Of a stretch of 64,000 nucleotides of DNA, positions 44,222-51,955 are shown piece after piece. Under the pieces are notes generated by a model. That model did no database searches, was not told the DNA's origin, and worked only from the letters and a program-made list of their open reading frames with translations. This DNA comes from Rhodococcoides fascians NBRC 12155 = LMG 3623 (GTDB lineage: Bacteria; Actinomycetota; Actinomycetes; Mycobacteriales; Mycobacteriaceae): assembly GCF_001894785.1 (NCBI RefSeq), contig NZ_BCWW01000003.1, forward strand, positions 496,001-560,000, given 5' to 3'. Every line of letters begins with the position of its first letter. The first letter of the stretch is position 1. The translations under genes and the position numbers were made by a program.

Positions 44222-45070
44222 ATGACGTATTCAGCCGAGACCAGTACTGTCCCGACCATCGTGCTCAACGACGGCACGTCGATTCCCCAGCTCGGGTTCG
44301 GTGTGTGGCAGGTTCCCGACGACGGTGCGCAGGCCGCCGTGGCCGAGGCGCTGAAGGTCGGATACCGCAGCATCGATACCGCAAAGGTGTACGAGAACGA
44401 GGCCGGCACCGGCAAGGCCATCGCGGAGTCCGGCATCGCGCGCGACGAACTGTTCGTCACCACCAAGCTGTGGAACGACGATCAGGGCTACGACTCCACC
44501 TTGAAGGCCTTCGACGCCAGCATGGATCGTCTGGGCCTCGAGTACCTCGACCTGTACCTGATTCACTGGCAGCAGCTCGATCGCGACAAGTACATCGACA
44601 CGTTCAAGGCGTTCCAGAAGCTGAAGTCGGACGGCCGCATCGGTTCGATCGGCGTCTCCAACTTCACCATCCCCACGCTCGAGAAGCTGATGGACGCCGT
44701 CGGTGAGGTCCCGTCGGTCAACCAGATCGAGCTGCATCCGCGCTTCATCCAGGAAGAACTGCGCGCTTTCCATACCTCGAAGGGCATCGCCACGGAGGCG
44801 TGGAGCCCGCTCGGCTCCGGCACCGTTTTGGACGATCCGGCCTTTGCGCCCATCGCCGAGGCACACGGCGTCACCCCGGCCCAGGTCATTCTGCGCTGGC
44901 ACATCCAGCTCGGCAACGTCGTGATCCCCAAGTCGGTCACCCCGGAGCGGATCGCGAGCAACTTCGACGTGTTCGGCTTCGAGCTGAGCAACGACGAGAT
45001 TCAGCAGATCAACGCTCTGGACACCGCCGACGGCCGCACCGGCCCGGACCCGGACAAGTTCAGCAGCTGA
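44222..45070 (+). CDS. Aldo/keto reductase
   Basis: 282-aa NADPH-dependent reductase of the AKR5-like group. The catalytic tetrad is visible: D52 and Y57 in SIDTAKVYENE, K82 in VTTKLWND, H115 in YLIHWQQ. IPKSVTPERIASNFDVF is the NADPH phosphate-binding loop. Natural substrate unknown; 2,5-diketogluconate or methylglyoxal-type carbonyls are typical. ATG at 44222; the frame's extension to 43814 overlaps the ABC-F gene. A palindromic repeat follows the stop. Confidence 0.92.
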   Translation: MTYSAETSTVPTIVLNDGTSIPQLGFGVWQVPDDGAQAAVAEALKVGYRSIDTAKVYENEAGTGKAIAESGIARDELFVTTKLWNDDQGYDSTLKAFDASMDRLGLEYLDLYLIHWQQLDRDKYIDTFKAFQKLKSDGRIGSIGVSNFTIPTLEKLMDAVGEVPSVNQIELHPRFIQEELRAFHTSKGIATEAWSPLGSGTVLDDPAFAPIAEAHGVTPAQVILRWHIQLGNVVIPKSVTPERIASNFDVFGFELSNDEIQQINALDTADGRTGPDPDKFSS

Positions 45071-45078
45071 CCCGCCAT

Positions 45079-45136
45079 GTGAGTGGAACTTCGTAGTGGA
45101 CTACGAAGTTCGGAGTGGAGCCTGCGGAACGACCGC
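45079..45136 (+). repeat. Dispersed repeat, family C copy 2
   Basis: GTGAGTGGAA, a 22-nt middle, then GGAGTGGAGCCTGCGG plus AACGACCGC; both outer blocks match the minus-strand copy at 36001-36057. The middle here is part of the palindrome at 45086-45111. Confidence 0.75.
45086..45111. terminator. Palindrome GAACTTCGTAGT-GG-ACTACGAAGTTC
   Basis: Perfect 12-bp stem with a 2-nt loop, 15 bp after the aldo/keto reductase stop, inside the repeat. It probably acts as a terminator. Confidence 0.6.
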
Positions 45137-45160
45137 GGGCACAGTGCGCACATGGGGGCC

Positions 45161-45166
45161 TAGTCT
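45161..45166 (+). promoter_or_regulatory. -10 box (TAGTCT) for hemD-like gene
   Basis: TAGTCT, 6 nt, then ATG at 45173. Confidence 0.55.
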
Positions 45167-45172
45167 GTACCC

Positions 45173-45994
45173 ATGTCGGAACCGCTCGCAGGCAAGACCG
45201 TTGCCCTCACCGCCGAGCGGCGTGCAGACGAATTGGCCACCATGCTCGAACGCCGCGGCGCGAACATCGTTCACGCCGCGGCGATTCACGTTCTACCCCT
45301 GATCGACGACTCGGAGCTGAAGTCGGCTACCGAAGGCATTGTCGATCGTCCCCCGAAGATCGTGGTGATCAGCACCGGTATCGGCTTCCGTGGCTGGCTC
45401 GACGCGGCGGCCGAATGGGGTGTGCGCGACGACCTCCTGGCAGCGCTCGGGCACACGCGAATCATTGCGCGTGGCCCCAAAGCGCGTGGTGCGATCCGGG
45501 GTGCCGGGCTGCGTGATGAATGGTCGCCCGCCACCGAAGCATCGCAGGAAGTCGCCGATCATCTTGCTGCCCAGGGTATTTCCGGTGCCGACATCGCCGT
45601 GCAACTGCACGGCGTCATCACCGAATGGGAACCGACGATTCACCTGAGCGATGCTCTGAGCGAACTCGGCGCGCATGTACGCCCGATCCCCGTGTACCGC
45701 TGGATCCGCCCCGTCGATCAGGCCCCGCTCATGGACTTGTTGGCACAGATCATCGAGCATCGAGTGGACGCAGTGACGTTCACGAGCGCTCCCGCCGTCG
45801 CCTCCCTGCTGTCGACGGCCAAGGACAACGGCATGCTCGACGCCTTCCTCGCCGCACTTCGAGGCCCCGTCGCCGCGATCTGCGTGGGGCCGGTGACGTC
45901 GGCCCCGTTGGATGCGTTGGGCGTTCCGACGTCGATGCCGGACCGTGCGCGTCTCGGCTCCCTGGCCAAGTTCGTCGTCGAGCAGCTGGGTTAA
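45173..45994 (+). CDS. Uroporphyrinogen-III synthase (HemD) family protein
   Basis: 273-aa two-lobed HemD-fold protein; the reaction would be cyclisation of hydroxymethylbilane in tetrapyrrole synthesis. Tracts typical of the family: GKTVALTAERRADELATMLE, VVISTGIGFRGWLDAA, VAVQLHG-like strand ADIAVQLHGVI, and DAVTFTSAPAVASLL. Mycobacterial relatives (e.g. Rv0260c) carry an extra C-terminal winged helix, absent here. No other haem genes lie nearby, so it may be a secondary HemD paralogue. It overlaps the convergent flavoprotein by 4 bp. Confidence 0.78.
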   Translation: MSEPLAGKTVALTAERRADELATMLERRGANIVHAAAIHVLPLIDDSELKSATEGIVDRPPKIVVISTGIGFRGWLDAAAEWGVRDDLLAALGHTRIIARGPKARGAIRGAGLRDEWSPATEASQEVADHLAAQGISGADIAVQLHGVITEWEPTIHLSDALSELGAHVRPIPVYRWIRPVDQAPLMDLLAQIIEHRVDAVTFTSAPAVASLLSTAKDNGMLDAFLAALRGPVAAICVGPVTSAPLDALGVPTSMPDRARLGSLAKFVVEQLG

Positions 45995-47058
45995 CCCAGA
46001 GTCTCGAGCAACTCCGTCACCGCTGCTCGCCCGGCCCGGTTCGCCCCGATCGTGCTCGCGGACGGGCCGTACCCCAGCAGGTGGACGCGATGGTTCGCGG
46101 CCACCCGGGTGGTCAGCCTGCCGTCCATGACGATTCCGCCGCCGTGCCCGCGCAGTCGCAGCGGGGCAAGGTGATCGAGGGCGCTGCGGAATCCGGTGGC
46201 CCACAGGATCACGTCGGCGTGCTGGGTCGAACCGTCCTCCCAGACAACGGAATCGGCGGTGATCGAGGAGAACATCGGCTTGCGTTCGAGAGCGCCACGT
46301 TCGCGGGCGGCAGCCAGCGACGGGGTGAGCAACAGGCCGGTCACCGAGACGACCGAGCCCGGCGGCAGGCCCGCACGCACCCGCTCCTCGACCATGGCGA
46401 CGGCTTTGCGTCCGGCGTCGTGGTCGAACTGGCTGTCCCGGAACACCGGTGGTCGACGCGTCACCCATGTTGTTGTGGTGACCTGCGAGATCTCGTCGAG
46501 TAGCTGCACGGCCGAGATTCCGCCGCCGACCACGACGACGTGTTTGCCGACGAACTCGTCCGCGGTTCGGTAGTCCTTGGTGTGCAGTTGTCTACCGGTG
46601 AAGGTCTCGGCTCCGTCGTAGTGCGGAACGAATGGCTTCTCCCACGTTCCGGTCGCATTGATGAGGCCCTCGGCCATGACGACCGTGTCCCCGGCCTCGA
46701 CCCGAAAGAGTGGTTCGCGGTCGCACACGACCGTCACCGTGACGGGGCGTCGGACATTCAGTTCGAACCGTTTCTCGTACGCGCGGTAGTAGCGGGGAAC
46801 CGCGTCGGCTGCCGCGATGGATTCGGGTGGCTCGTCTCCCAGCGTGTCGGCGAACGGCATCCCGGGCAGATCGTGCACTCCGTTGACGGTGCTGAGCGTC
46901 AGCGACGGCCACCGGAACTGCCAGGCACCGCCAGGTCCGGGGGAGCGGTCGAGCATGACGAAGCCCGCACCTGCGGCAAGTCCGGCCCGCCTGAGGTGGT
47001 AGCCGGCCGAGAGCCCGGCCTGGCCGGCACCGATGACAGCAACCCGAGTGTCGATCAC
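45991..47058 (-). CDS. FAD-dependent NAD(P)-binding monooxygenase-like flavoprotein
   Basis: 355-aa flavoprotein of the TrkA/YhiN-like flavin monooxygenase type. N-terminal FAD fold AVIGAGQAGLSAGYHL, FAD/NADPH linker INATGTWEKPFVPHY, second Rossmann fold VVVVGGGISAVQLLDEI, and ILWATGFRSALDHL. It is shorter than classical FMOs. Substrate unknown. The GTG at 47058 is the first start before the GAGQAG motif; the frame extends to 47565 only through the antisense of echA6. Confidence 0.82.
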   Translation of the reverse strand: MIDTRVAVIGAGQAGLSAGYHLRRAGLAAGAGFVMLDRSPGPGGAWQFRWPSLTLSTVNGVHDLPGMPFADTLGDEPPESIAAADAVPRYYRAYEKRFELNVRRPVTVTVVCDREPLFRVEAGDTVVMAEGLINATGTWEKPFVPHYDGAETFTGRQLHTKDYRTADEFVGKHVVVVGGGISAVQLLDEISQVTTTTWVTRRPPVFRDSQFDHDAGRKAVAMVEERVRAGLPPGSVVSVTGLLLTPSLAAARERGALERKPMFSSITADSVVWEDGSTQHADVILWATGFRSALDHLAPLRLRGHGGGIVMDGRLTTRVAANHRVHLLGYGPSASTIGANRAGRAAVTELLETLG

Positions 47059-47106
47059 GAGTATCAGTAGATCAGGCCCCGCCCTGTGACCGCCGCTACC
47101 AGCCGG

Positions 47107-47112
47107 TAACCT
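47107..47112 (+). promoter_or_regulatory. -10 box (TAACCT) for echA6-amt operon
   Basis: TAACCT, 7 nt, then GTG at 47120. Confidence 0.55.
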
Positions 47113-47119
47113 GCTCGGC

Positions 47120-47851
47120 GTGATCGGACACACTCGTGACGGCGATGTCGTCATCCTGGAATTGCAGCGACCGGACAAGCGCAATGCGCTGAGCACGGAT
47201 CTCTGTGTCGCGCTACGACGCGAAGTCGAGCAGGCGGATGCCGACGGCGCGCGGGTCGTGGTGATCACCGGGCAGGGCAGTAGCTTCTGCGCCGGTGCCG
47301 ACCTGACCGGAGATGCGTTTCCCGACGCGTTCGGCGAGACGCTGGAAGGCATGCTCACCGCCATCGAGCGAGTGTCCGTTCCCGTCGTGGCGGCGATCAA
47401 CGGGCCTGCCGTCGGAGCGGGGACGCAACTTGCCATTGCCTGCGACCTGCGGGTGGTCGCACCCGAGGCATTCTTCGAGATTCCCTCCACGCGTCTCGGA
47501 ATCGCAGTGAGCAACTGGACGATCAAGCGGCTGGCGGCATTGGCCGGCGGCGGCGTGGCGCGCACGATCCTGCTCGGCGGCGAACGGGTGCACGCCGATC
47601 AGGCGTATACATGCGGTCTGGCCAACAAGCTCGGCGATCGCGATGTTGCCGTGCAGTGGGCGCACTCGATCACTGCCCTTGCCCCCTTGGCGCTGCGACA
47701 CCTCAAACTGGTGTTCAACGACGACGGCGCGCACGACGATCCGACGCCCGCACAGCGCGCGGCATTCGAGGCCGCGTGGAGCAGTGCGGACATGAAGGAA
47801 GCGCGCCGCGCGAGAGCCGAGAAGCGCGCACCGAAATTCGTGGGCAAGTGA
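47120..47851 (+). CDS. echA6: EchA6-like crotonase-fold protein
   Basis: 243-aa enoyl-CoA hydratase/isomerase family member, orthologue of M. tuberculosis EchA6 (Rv0905) by sequence and place. The oxyanion motifs SFCAGADLTG and INGPAVGAGTQLAIACD are present. Both catalytic glutamates of true hydratases are missing: the P-E position reads IPSTRLG and the second reads GVARTILLGG. M. tuberculosis EchA6 is likewise non-catalytic and binds long-chain acyl-CoA for mycolate synthesis, so a carrier role is likely. Its stop overlaps the amt start. Confidence 0.88.
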   Translation: MIGHTRDGDVVILELQRPDKRNALSTDLCVALRREVEQADADGARVVVITGQGSSFCAGADLTGDAFPDAFGETLEGMLTAIERVSVPVVAAINGPAVGAGTQLAIACDLRVVAPEAFFEIPSTRLGIAVSNWTIKRLAALAGGGVARTILLGGERVHADQAYTCGLANKLGDRDVAVQWAHSITALAPLALRHLKLVFNDDGAHDDPTPAQRAAFEAAWSSADMKEARRARAEKRAPKFVGK

Positions 47852-49182
47852 TCAACGGAGCGCCCGATGCGGGCGACACGGCCTGGTTGCTGGCGAGCAC
47901 CGCGCTGGTTTTGCTGATGACGCCGGGCTTGGCCTTCTTCTACGGCGGCATGGTGCGCTCGAAGAGCGTGCTGAACATGATGATGATGAGCCTGTCGGCC
48001 ATCGCCGTCGTATGGCTGCTGTGGTTGGTGTTCGGGTTCTCGATGGTGTTCGGCGACAACGTGATCGGCGGCTGGATCGGAAACCCGTTGCAGTACGCCG
48101 GTTTCGAGGGTTTGCTCGGCGGCGTGTACACCTCGGCGGCGGGCACGGTGTCGATTCCGTTGGTGGGGACCGTTCCGGCGTTGGTGTTCGCAGCGTTCCA
48201 GGCAGGATTTGCCATGGTGACGGTCGCGCTGATCTCCGGTGCCGTCGCAGACCGGATGCGTTTCGTGCCGTGGGTGCTGTTCGCGGCCCTGTGGTCCACG
48301 CTGGTGTATTTCCCTGTGGCGCACTGGGTTTTCTCGCTCGACGGGCTCACCAGTGAGTTCGGCGGGTGGATCACCAACAGGCTCGGCGCGATCGACTTCG
48401 CCGGTGGCACGGCCGTGGAGATCAACGCGGGTGTGGCCGGGCTGGTGCTGGCCCTCGTGGTCGGCAAGCGGAGCGGGTGGCCGCGAGATCCCATGCGTCC
48501 GCACAATCTTCCGGCCGTCATGCTCGGAGCCGGACTGCTCTGGTTCGGCTGGTTCGGTTTCAACGCGGGCTCGTCGTTGGCGGCCGACGGCGTCGCCGCA
48601 GTGGCGCTGGTGAACACGATGGGCGCGGGCGCGCTGTCGATGGCGGCGTGGCTCGTCGTCGAGAAATGGAGGGATGGGCACGCGACGTCGTTCGGCGCGG
48701 CGTCCGGAGTGGTGGCCGGACTCGTCGCGATCACGCCGTCGTGTACTGCCGTCACACCGATCGGTGCAGCCGCGATCGGCATCGTCTCGGGTGCGTTGTG
48801 CGCGTTGGCGATCGGCCTCAAATATCGCTTCGGCTACGACGATTCACTCGACGTCGTCGGTGTGCATCTCGTCGGCGGTGTCGTCGGAACGCTGATGATC
48901 GGACTCGTCGCCAGTGCGCAGATGCCGGCGGGCAAGGACGGTTTGTTGTACGGCGGCGGTCTGCATCAACTCTGGGTGCAAGCCATCGCCGTCGTGGCGG
49001 TGTTCGCGTACACGGCAGTCGTCACCACCGCTATCGCGTTCGCAATCAAGGCCGTCATGGGCGTGCGCGCCGACGCGCAGCACGAGGCCGACGGCCTGGA
49101 CGAGCACGAGCACGCCGAGTCCGCCTACGACTTCGGAGTGGGCCACGGAGGCAGCAACAAGCCTGGTCTTTTCGGTAAGTAG
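47848..49182 (+). CDS. amt: Ammonium transporter (Amt)
   Basis: 444-aa, 11-helix ammonium channel. Family tracts: AWLLASTALVLLMTPGLAFF, FYGGMVRSKSVLNMMMMS, AVADRMRF, the Trp-rich AALWSTLVYFPVAHWVF, GGTAVEINAGVAGL, and LLWFGWFGFNAGSSLAADG. The C-terminal cytosolic tail is acidic and His-rich (EADGLDEHEHAESAYDFGVG). Starts with GTG in a 4-bp overlap with echA6. No glnK/glnD follows, unlike the amtB-glnK-glnD operon of relatives, so this is probably a secondary Amt. Confidence 0.93.
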   Translation: MINGAPDAGDTAWLLASTALVLLMTPGLAFFYGGMVRSKSVLNMMMMSLSAIAVVWLLWLVFGFSMVFGDNVIGGWIGNPLQYAGFEGLLGGVYTSAAGTVSIPLVGTVPALVFAAFQAGFAMVTVALISGAVADRMRFVPWVLFAALWSTLVYFPVAHWVFSLDGLTSEFGGWITNRLGAIDFAGGTAVEINAGVAGLVLALVVGKRSGWPRDPMRPHNLPAVMLGAGLLWFGWFGFNAGSSLAADGVAAVALVNTMGAGALSMAAWLVVEKWRDGHATSFGAASGVVAGLVAITPSCTAVTPIGAAAIGIVSGALCALAIGLKYRFGYDDSLDVVGVHLVGGVVGTLMIGLVASAQMPAGKDGLLYGGGLHQLWVQAIAVVAVFAYTAVVTTAIAFAIKAVMGVRADAQHEADGLDEHEHAESAYDFGVGHGGSNKPGLFGK

Positions 49183-49374
49183 GGGCAAACCCTGCGCGTC
49201 CTTTACGAACCGATCGGTCGCTGAAAGTCGTTCTGTCCCTTTCGCGTTGATGCGATCGATCGTTGTTCGGTTCGACCCCTCTCGTTCATCTTCGGTTCGC
49301 TCTTCACGCTCGTTGTGCCCATAGCTTTTCGCTGCTCGGTATCGAGAGATGGACACGACGAAAGACTGAGGAAC

Positions 49375-50049
49375 ATGAAGCTGACTCGATTCGCGGCAAC
49401 GTCCGCATTGGTCATTGCAGCGATGACGACCGCCATGGGCACCGCCTATGCGGATCCGGCACCGGCTCCCGCCGCTGCCGTCGGGTGGAACGTCACCCAG
49501 GCCGGCAACCAGGTCCTCGTCGACACGACGGCCGGCACCCTGAGCAACGAAGACAACCACCTGGTCGTCCGTGACGCCAACGGCGCACTCGTCGACTCCG
49601 TACCGCTCGCCATCGCCGCCGACGGATTCTCGCACCCCGTCGCTGCCGACATCGACGGCAACCACGCCACTCTGACCGCAGATGTCTCGCCTGCCGCGGC
49701 AACCCCGGTCTCCACCTCCCTTCCCGGCCTGCAGCAGGTCGACCTGCCCGCCGCAGTGGCAGGCGTCAAGGACAACCTCAGCCTCACCGCCTCCGTCGGT
49801 GGATTCCTCGGTGCTGCAACCGGAATCGTCGGCGGATGCATCCTCGGAATCATCACGGGAGTCGTCGTGACCGCACCGGTCGCGACTCTTCTCGGAGCAG
49901 GCCCCATCGGCGGCTGCGTCATCGGCGCAATCGCCCTCGGTGCCATCGGATCGCTCGCCGGCACCTCTGCCGGTGGCCTCGGCGCAGTCATCGGTAACGC
50001 CGGACAGTTCATCCAGCTGCTCAACGCTCCTCCCGCAGTGAAGAAGTAA
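49375..50049 (+). CDS. Secreted protein with C-terminal glycine-zipper domain
   Basis: 224-aa exported protein. Signal peptide residues 1-26 (MKLTRFAATSALVIAAMTTA...), cleavage after AYA. The mature N-terminal half (~36-105) is a beta-rich domain, HPVAADIDGNHATLTAD, resembling rhodococcal secreted DUF8020-like proteins. The C-terminal ~80 residues (141-215) are Gly/Ala/Ile-rich with repeated GxxxG spacing and two Cys (C155, C181) that could pair. It could sit in the cell envelope. The ATG at 49375 has GAGG 6 nt upstream. Hairpin terminator follows. Confidence 0.7.
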   Translation: MKLTRFAATSALVIAAMTTAMGTAYADPAPAPAAAVGWNVTQAGNQVLVDTTAGTLSNEDNHLVVRDANGALVDSVPLAIAADGFSHPVAADIDGNHATLTADVSPAAATPVSTSLPGLQQVDLPAAVAGVKDNLSLTASVGGFLGAATGIVGGCILGIITGVVVTAPVATLLGAGPIGGCVIGAIALGAIGSLAGTSAGGLGAVIGNAGQFIQLLNAPPAVKK

Positions 50050-50068
50050 CACCGCCTCGACAACAGTG

Positions 50069-50104
50069 CTGTGGCCCGCATCGGATATCCGGTGCGGGCC
50101 ACAG
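50069..50104. terminator. Bidirectional hairpin terminator
   Basis: CTGTGGCCCGCA and TGCGGGCCACAG pair perfectly over 12 bp, with CGGATATCCG extending the stem inside. Located between the convergent secreted-protein and hydrolase genes. Confidence 0.85.
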
Positions 50105-50116
50105 TCGTCGAAAGGT

Positions 50117-51064
50117 CTAGCGAGCCAAGGCGAGATCCCCCACGTGAGCTCGCCGAGCTGCCGTCACGAGTTCGACGATGGCGTCCGCCACCTCGTGTGC
50201 TCGTTCGAGAATCACCATGTGTCCGGCCTGCGCGATACGTACCAACCGTGCATCGGGCAGGTGGGATGCAAGGGTTTCCGAGTGTCGCATCGGCGTCATC
50301 AGGTCGTCCGAACCGCACAGCACCAGCGTGGGAATCGAGGCCAGCGCGGCCAGACCGGCCACCTCGTCGAGTCCGCGGAACGCGCCGAGGAAGCCGGCCA
50401 TCGTCACGATGGACGTGTCGCCGAGCATCGCCGTCGCCAGAGTGACCACCCGCGGGCTGACTTTGTGGGAGCCGCATCCCGCCGTCCTGACGATGGGCGC
50501 GCACACCCCGCGACTGAGCCTCTTGGCACCCGACATCAATCGAGGGGCCCGTCGAACAGCTGCCTGAAACGCCGACACGGCCGGATGCGCGAGGCAGCGA
50601 CCGAGCCCGTCGTCGGTGATCCCGCCTGCGGACGTCGCGATCAACCCGACCCCGACGAGGCGCGAGCCGACGGCATCCGGGTACTGACGCGCGTAGGAGA
50701 GCGCCGTCATGCCGCCCATCGAGTGGCCGATCAGAACGAACGGCCCGACCGGGACGACAGCGCGGATCACGTCGGCCAGGTCCTCGCCGAGCTGATCGAT
50801 GGTGCAGCTGTCGGGCGTTGCGGCACCGGATTCGCCGTGGCCGCGGTGGTCGTACAGAACGATTCGCGTGTCCTCGCCCCAGACATCCTCGACGTGGGTG
50901 CGCAGCTCGGTCCACGACTGCATCCGCAGGCAGTGTCCATGGACGAACACCACGGTCAGAGCCGCATCGGGCCGTCCGAACTCGCGCACTGCGAGCGTGG
51001 TGCCGTCCCCTGCGGCGACGGTGCTCCGGCGACCGACCAGGTGGTTCTGCTCACTCGTACTCAT
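50117..51064 (-). CDS. Alpha/beta hydrolase
   Basis: 315-aa hydrolase. Oxyanion HG motif VVFVHGHCLRM, DHRGHGESG, nucleophile elbow LIGHSMGGMTALSYA (Ser), acid in LCGSDDLMTP (Asp) and His in AQAGHMVILE: a full Ser-Asp-His triad. The helical cap (~150-215) is large and includes Cys-rich RGVCAPIVRTAGCGSH. Substrate unknown; resembles lipid or haloperoxidase-type esterases. Divergent from the sigma factor gene, 196 bp apart; that gap shows no clear promoter or operator. Confidence 0.83.
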   Translation of the reverse strand: MSTSEQNHLVGRRSTVAAGDGTTLAVREFGRPDAALTVVFVHGHCLRMQSWTELRTHVEDVWGEDTRIVLYDHRGHGESGAATPDSCTIDQLGEDLADVIRAVVPVGPFVLIGHSMGGMTALSYARQYPDAVGSRLVGVGLIATSAGGITDDGLGRCLAHPAVSAFQAAVRRAPRLMSGAKRLSRGVCAPIVRTAGCGSHKVSPRVVTLATAMLGDTSIVTMAGFLGAFRGLDEVAGLAALASIPTLVLCGSDDLMTPMRHSETLASHLPDARLVRIAQAGHMVILERAHEVADAIVELVTAARRAHVGDLALAR

Positions 51065-51260
51065 GTGCGCTCCGCGGTGTCAGGGTCACGTGACGCGACG
51101 TGGATGTTGTCCGGTACGTCGCTCGGACGACACGCCGTGTTACCTGAGTCACATTCTCCTCGATTGTGGTAGCCGATCCGACCAAGCCGAACGGTCGGCT
51201 GCCTCGAAGTACTGGTGAGCGTTCAGGTGAGGGCGCGCGTTGCCAAGAAGGAGATCGGCC

Positions 51261-51842
51261 ATGAGCACTTCCATGGACACGCTCGAAGACGTCGTACCGC
51301 GGGCCGTCGCGGGTGACCGCGCCGCACTCGAACGCGTACTGGTGTTGATCCAGCCTCCGATTCGCCGCTACTGCGCCTCTCGGATCGGCAATCTCGATGT
51401 CGCGGCCGACGACGTGGTGCAGGACGTCTGCCTCGCTCTGGTCACCGCGATACCCAAGTACCGCGACATGGGCAAACCGTTCATGGCCTTCGTCTACGGC
51501 ATCGCTGCTCACAAACTGGCCGATGCCGGCCGACGATCGGCTCTGCGGCAGACGTTCTCGACGGCCGAGCTGCCCGAGGAAGTGTCGGGTGAGGACGGTC
51601 CCGAGCAGGTCGCGCTCGGCGACGAACTCCGCTCCCATGCGCAGGCCCTGATGAACACCCTGCCCCCGAAGTACAGCAAGATCATCCTGATGCGAGTGGT
51701 GTGGGGCCTGACGGCACCGCAGACCGGCGAAGCTCTGGGAATGACGGCTGGTGCAGTGCGGGTCGCCCAGCACCGGGCGATGAACATGCTGCGCGCCGAA
51801 CTGTCGAACTTCTCGCTACTGGCGGCCCGCACAGCTGCCTGA
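51261..51842 (+). CDS. ECF-type sigma factor, SigD/ShbA-like
   Basis: 193-aa sigma-70 family factor. Region 2 (~25-95): ADDVVQDVCLALVTAIPKYR and PFMAFVYGIAAHKLADAGRR; region 4 (~130-185): LPPKYSKIILMRVVWGLTAP, then GMTAGAVRVAQHRAMNML recognition helix. Closest in style to M. tuberculosis SigD and Streptomyces ShbA. The ATG at 51261 has an AAGGAG ribosome-binding site. No anti-sigma factor (RsdA-like) is adjacent; the next gene is a permease with its own promoter. Confidence 0.85.
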   Translation: MSTSMDTLEDVVPRAVAGDRAALERVLVLIQPPIRRYCASRIGNLDVAADDVVQDVCLALVTAIPKYRDMGKPFMAFVYGIAAHKLADAGRRSALRQTFSTAELPEEVSGEDGPEQVALGDELRSHAQALMNTLPPKYSKIILMRVVWGLTAPQTGEALGMTAGAVRVAQHRAMNMLRAELSNFSLLAARTAA

Positions 51843-51941
51843 CACCGCCCGGTGGATGGGCGTCCGAGACGTATGTCCGATAAGCCGGTTCGATTAACAC
51901 CAGCTACATCGGCTCAAGACACGTCGGCAACCTGGCGGTTC

Positions 51942-51947
51942 TACGTT
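51942..51947 (+). promoter_or_regulatory. -10 box (TACGTT) for NCS1 permease
   Basis: TACGTT, 8 nt, then ATG at 51956; no ribosome-binding site. Confidence 0.5.
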
Positions 51948-51955
51948 GTTGATCC

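Noticed and set aside
47059-47565. N-terminal extension of the flavoprotein frame
   Set aside because: It runs antisense through echA6; the FAD motif begins right after the GTG at 47058.
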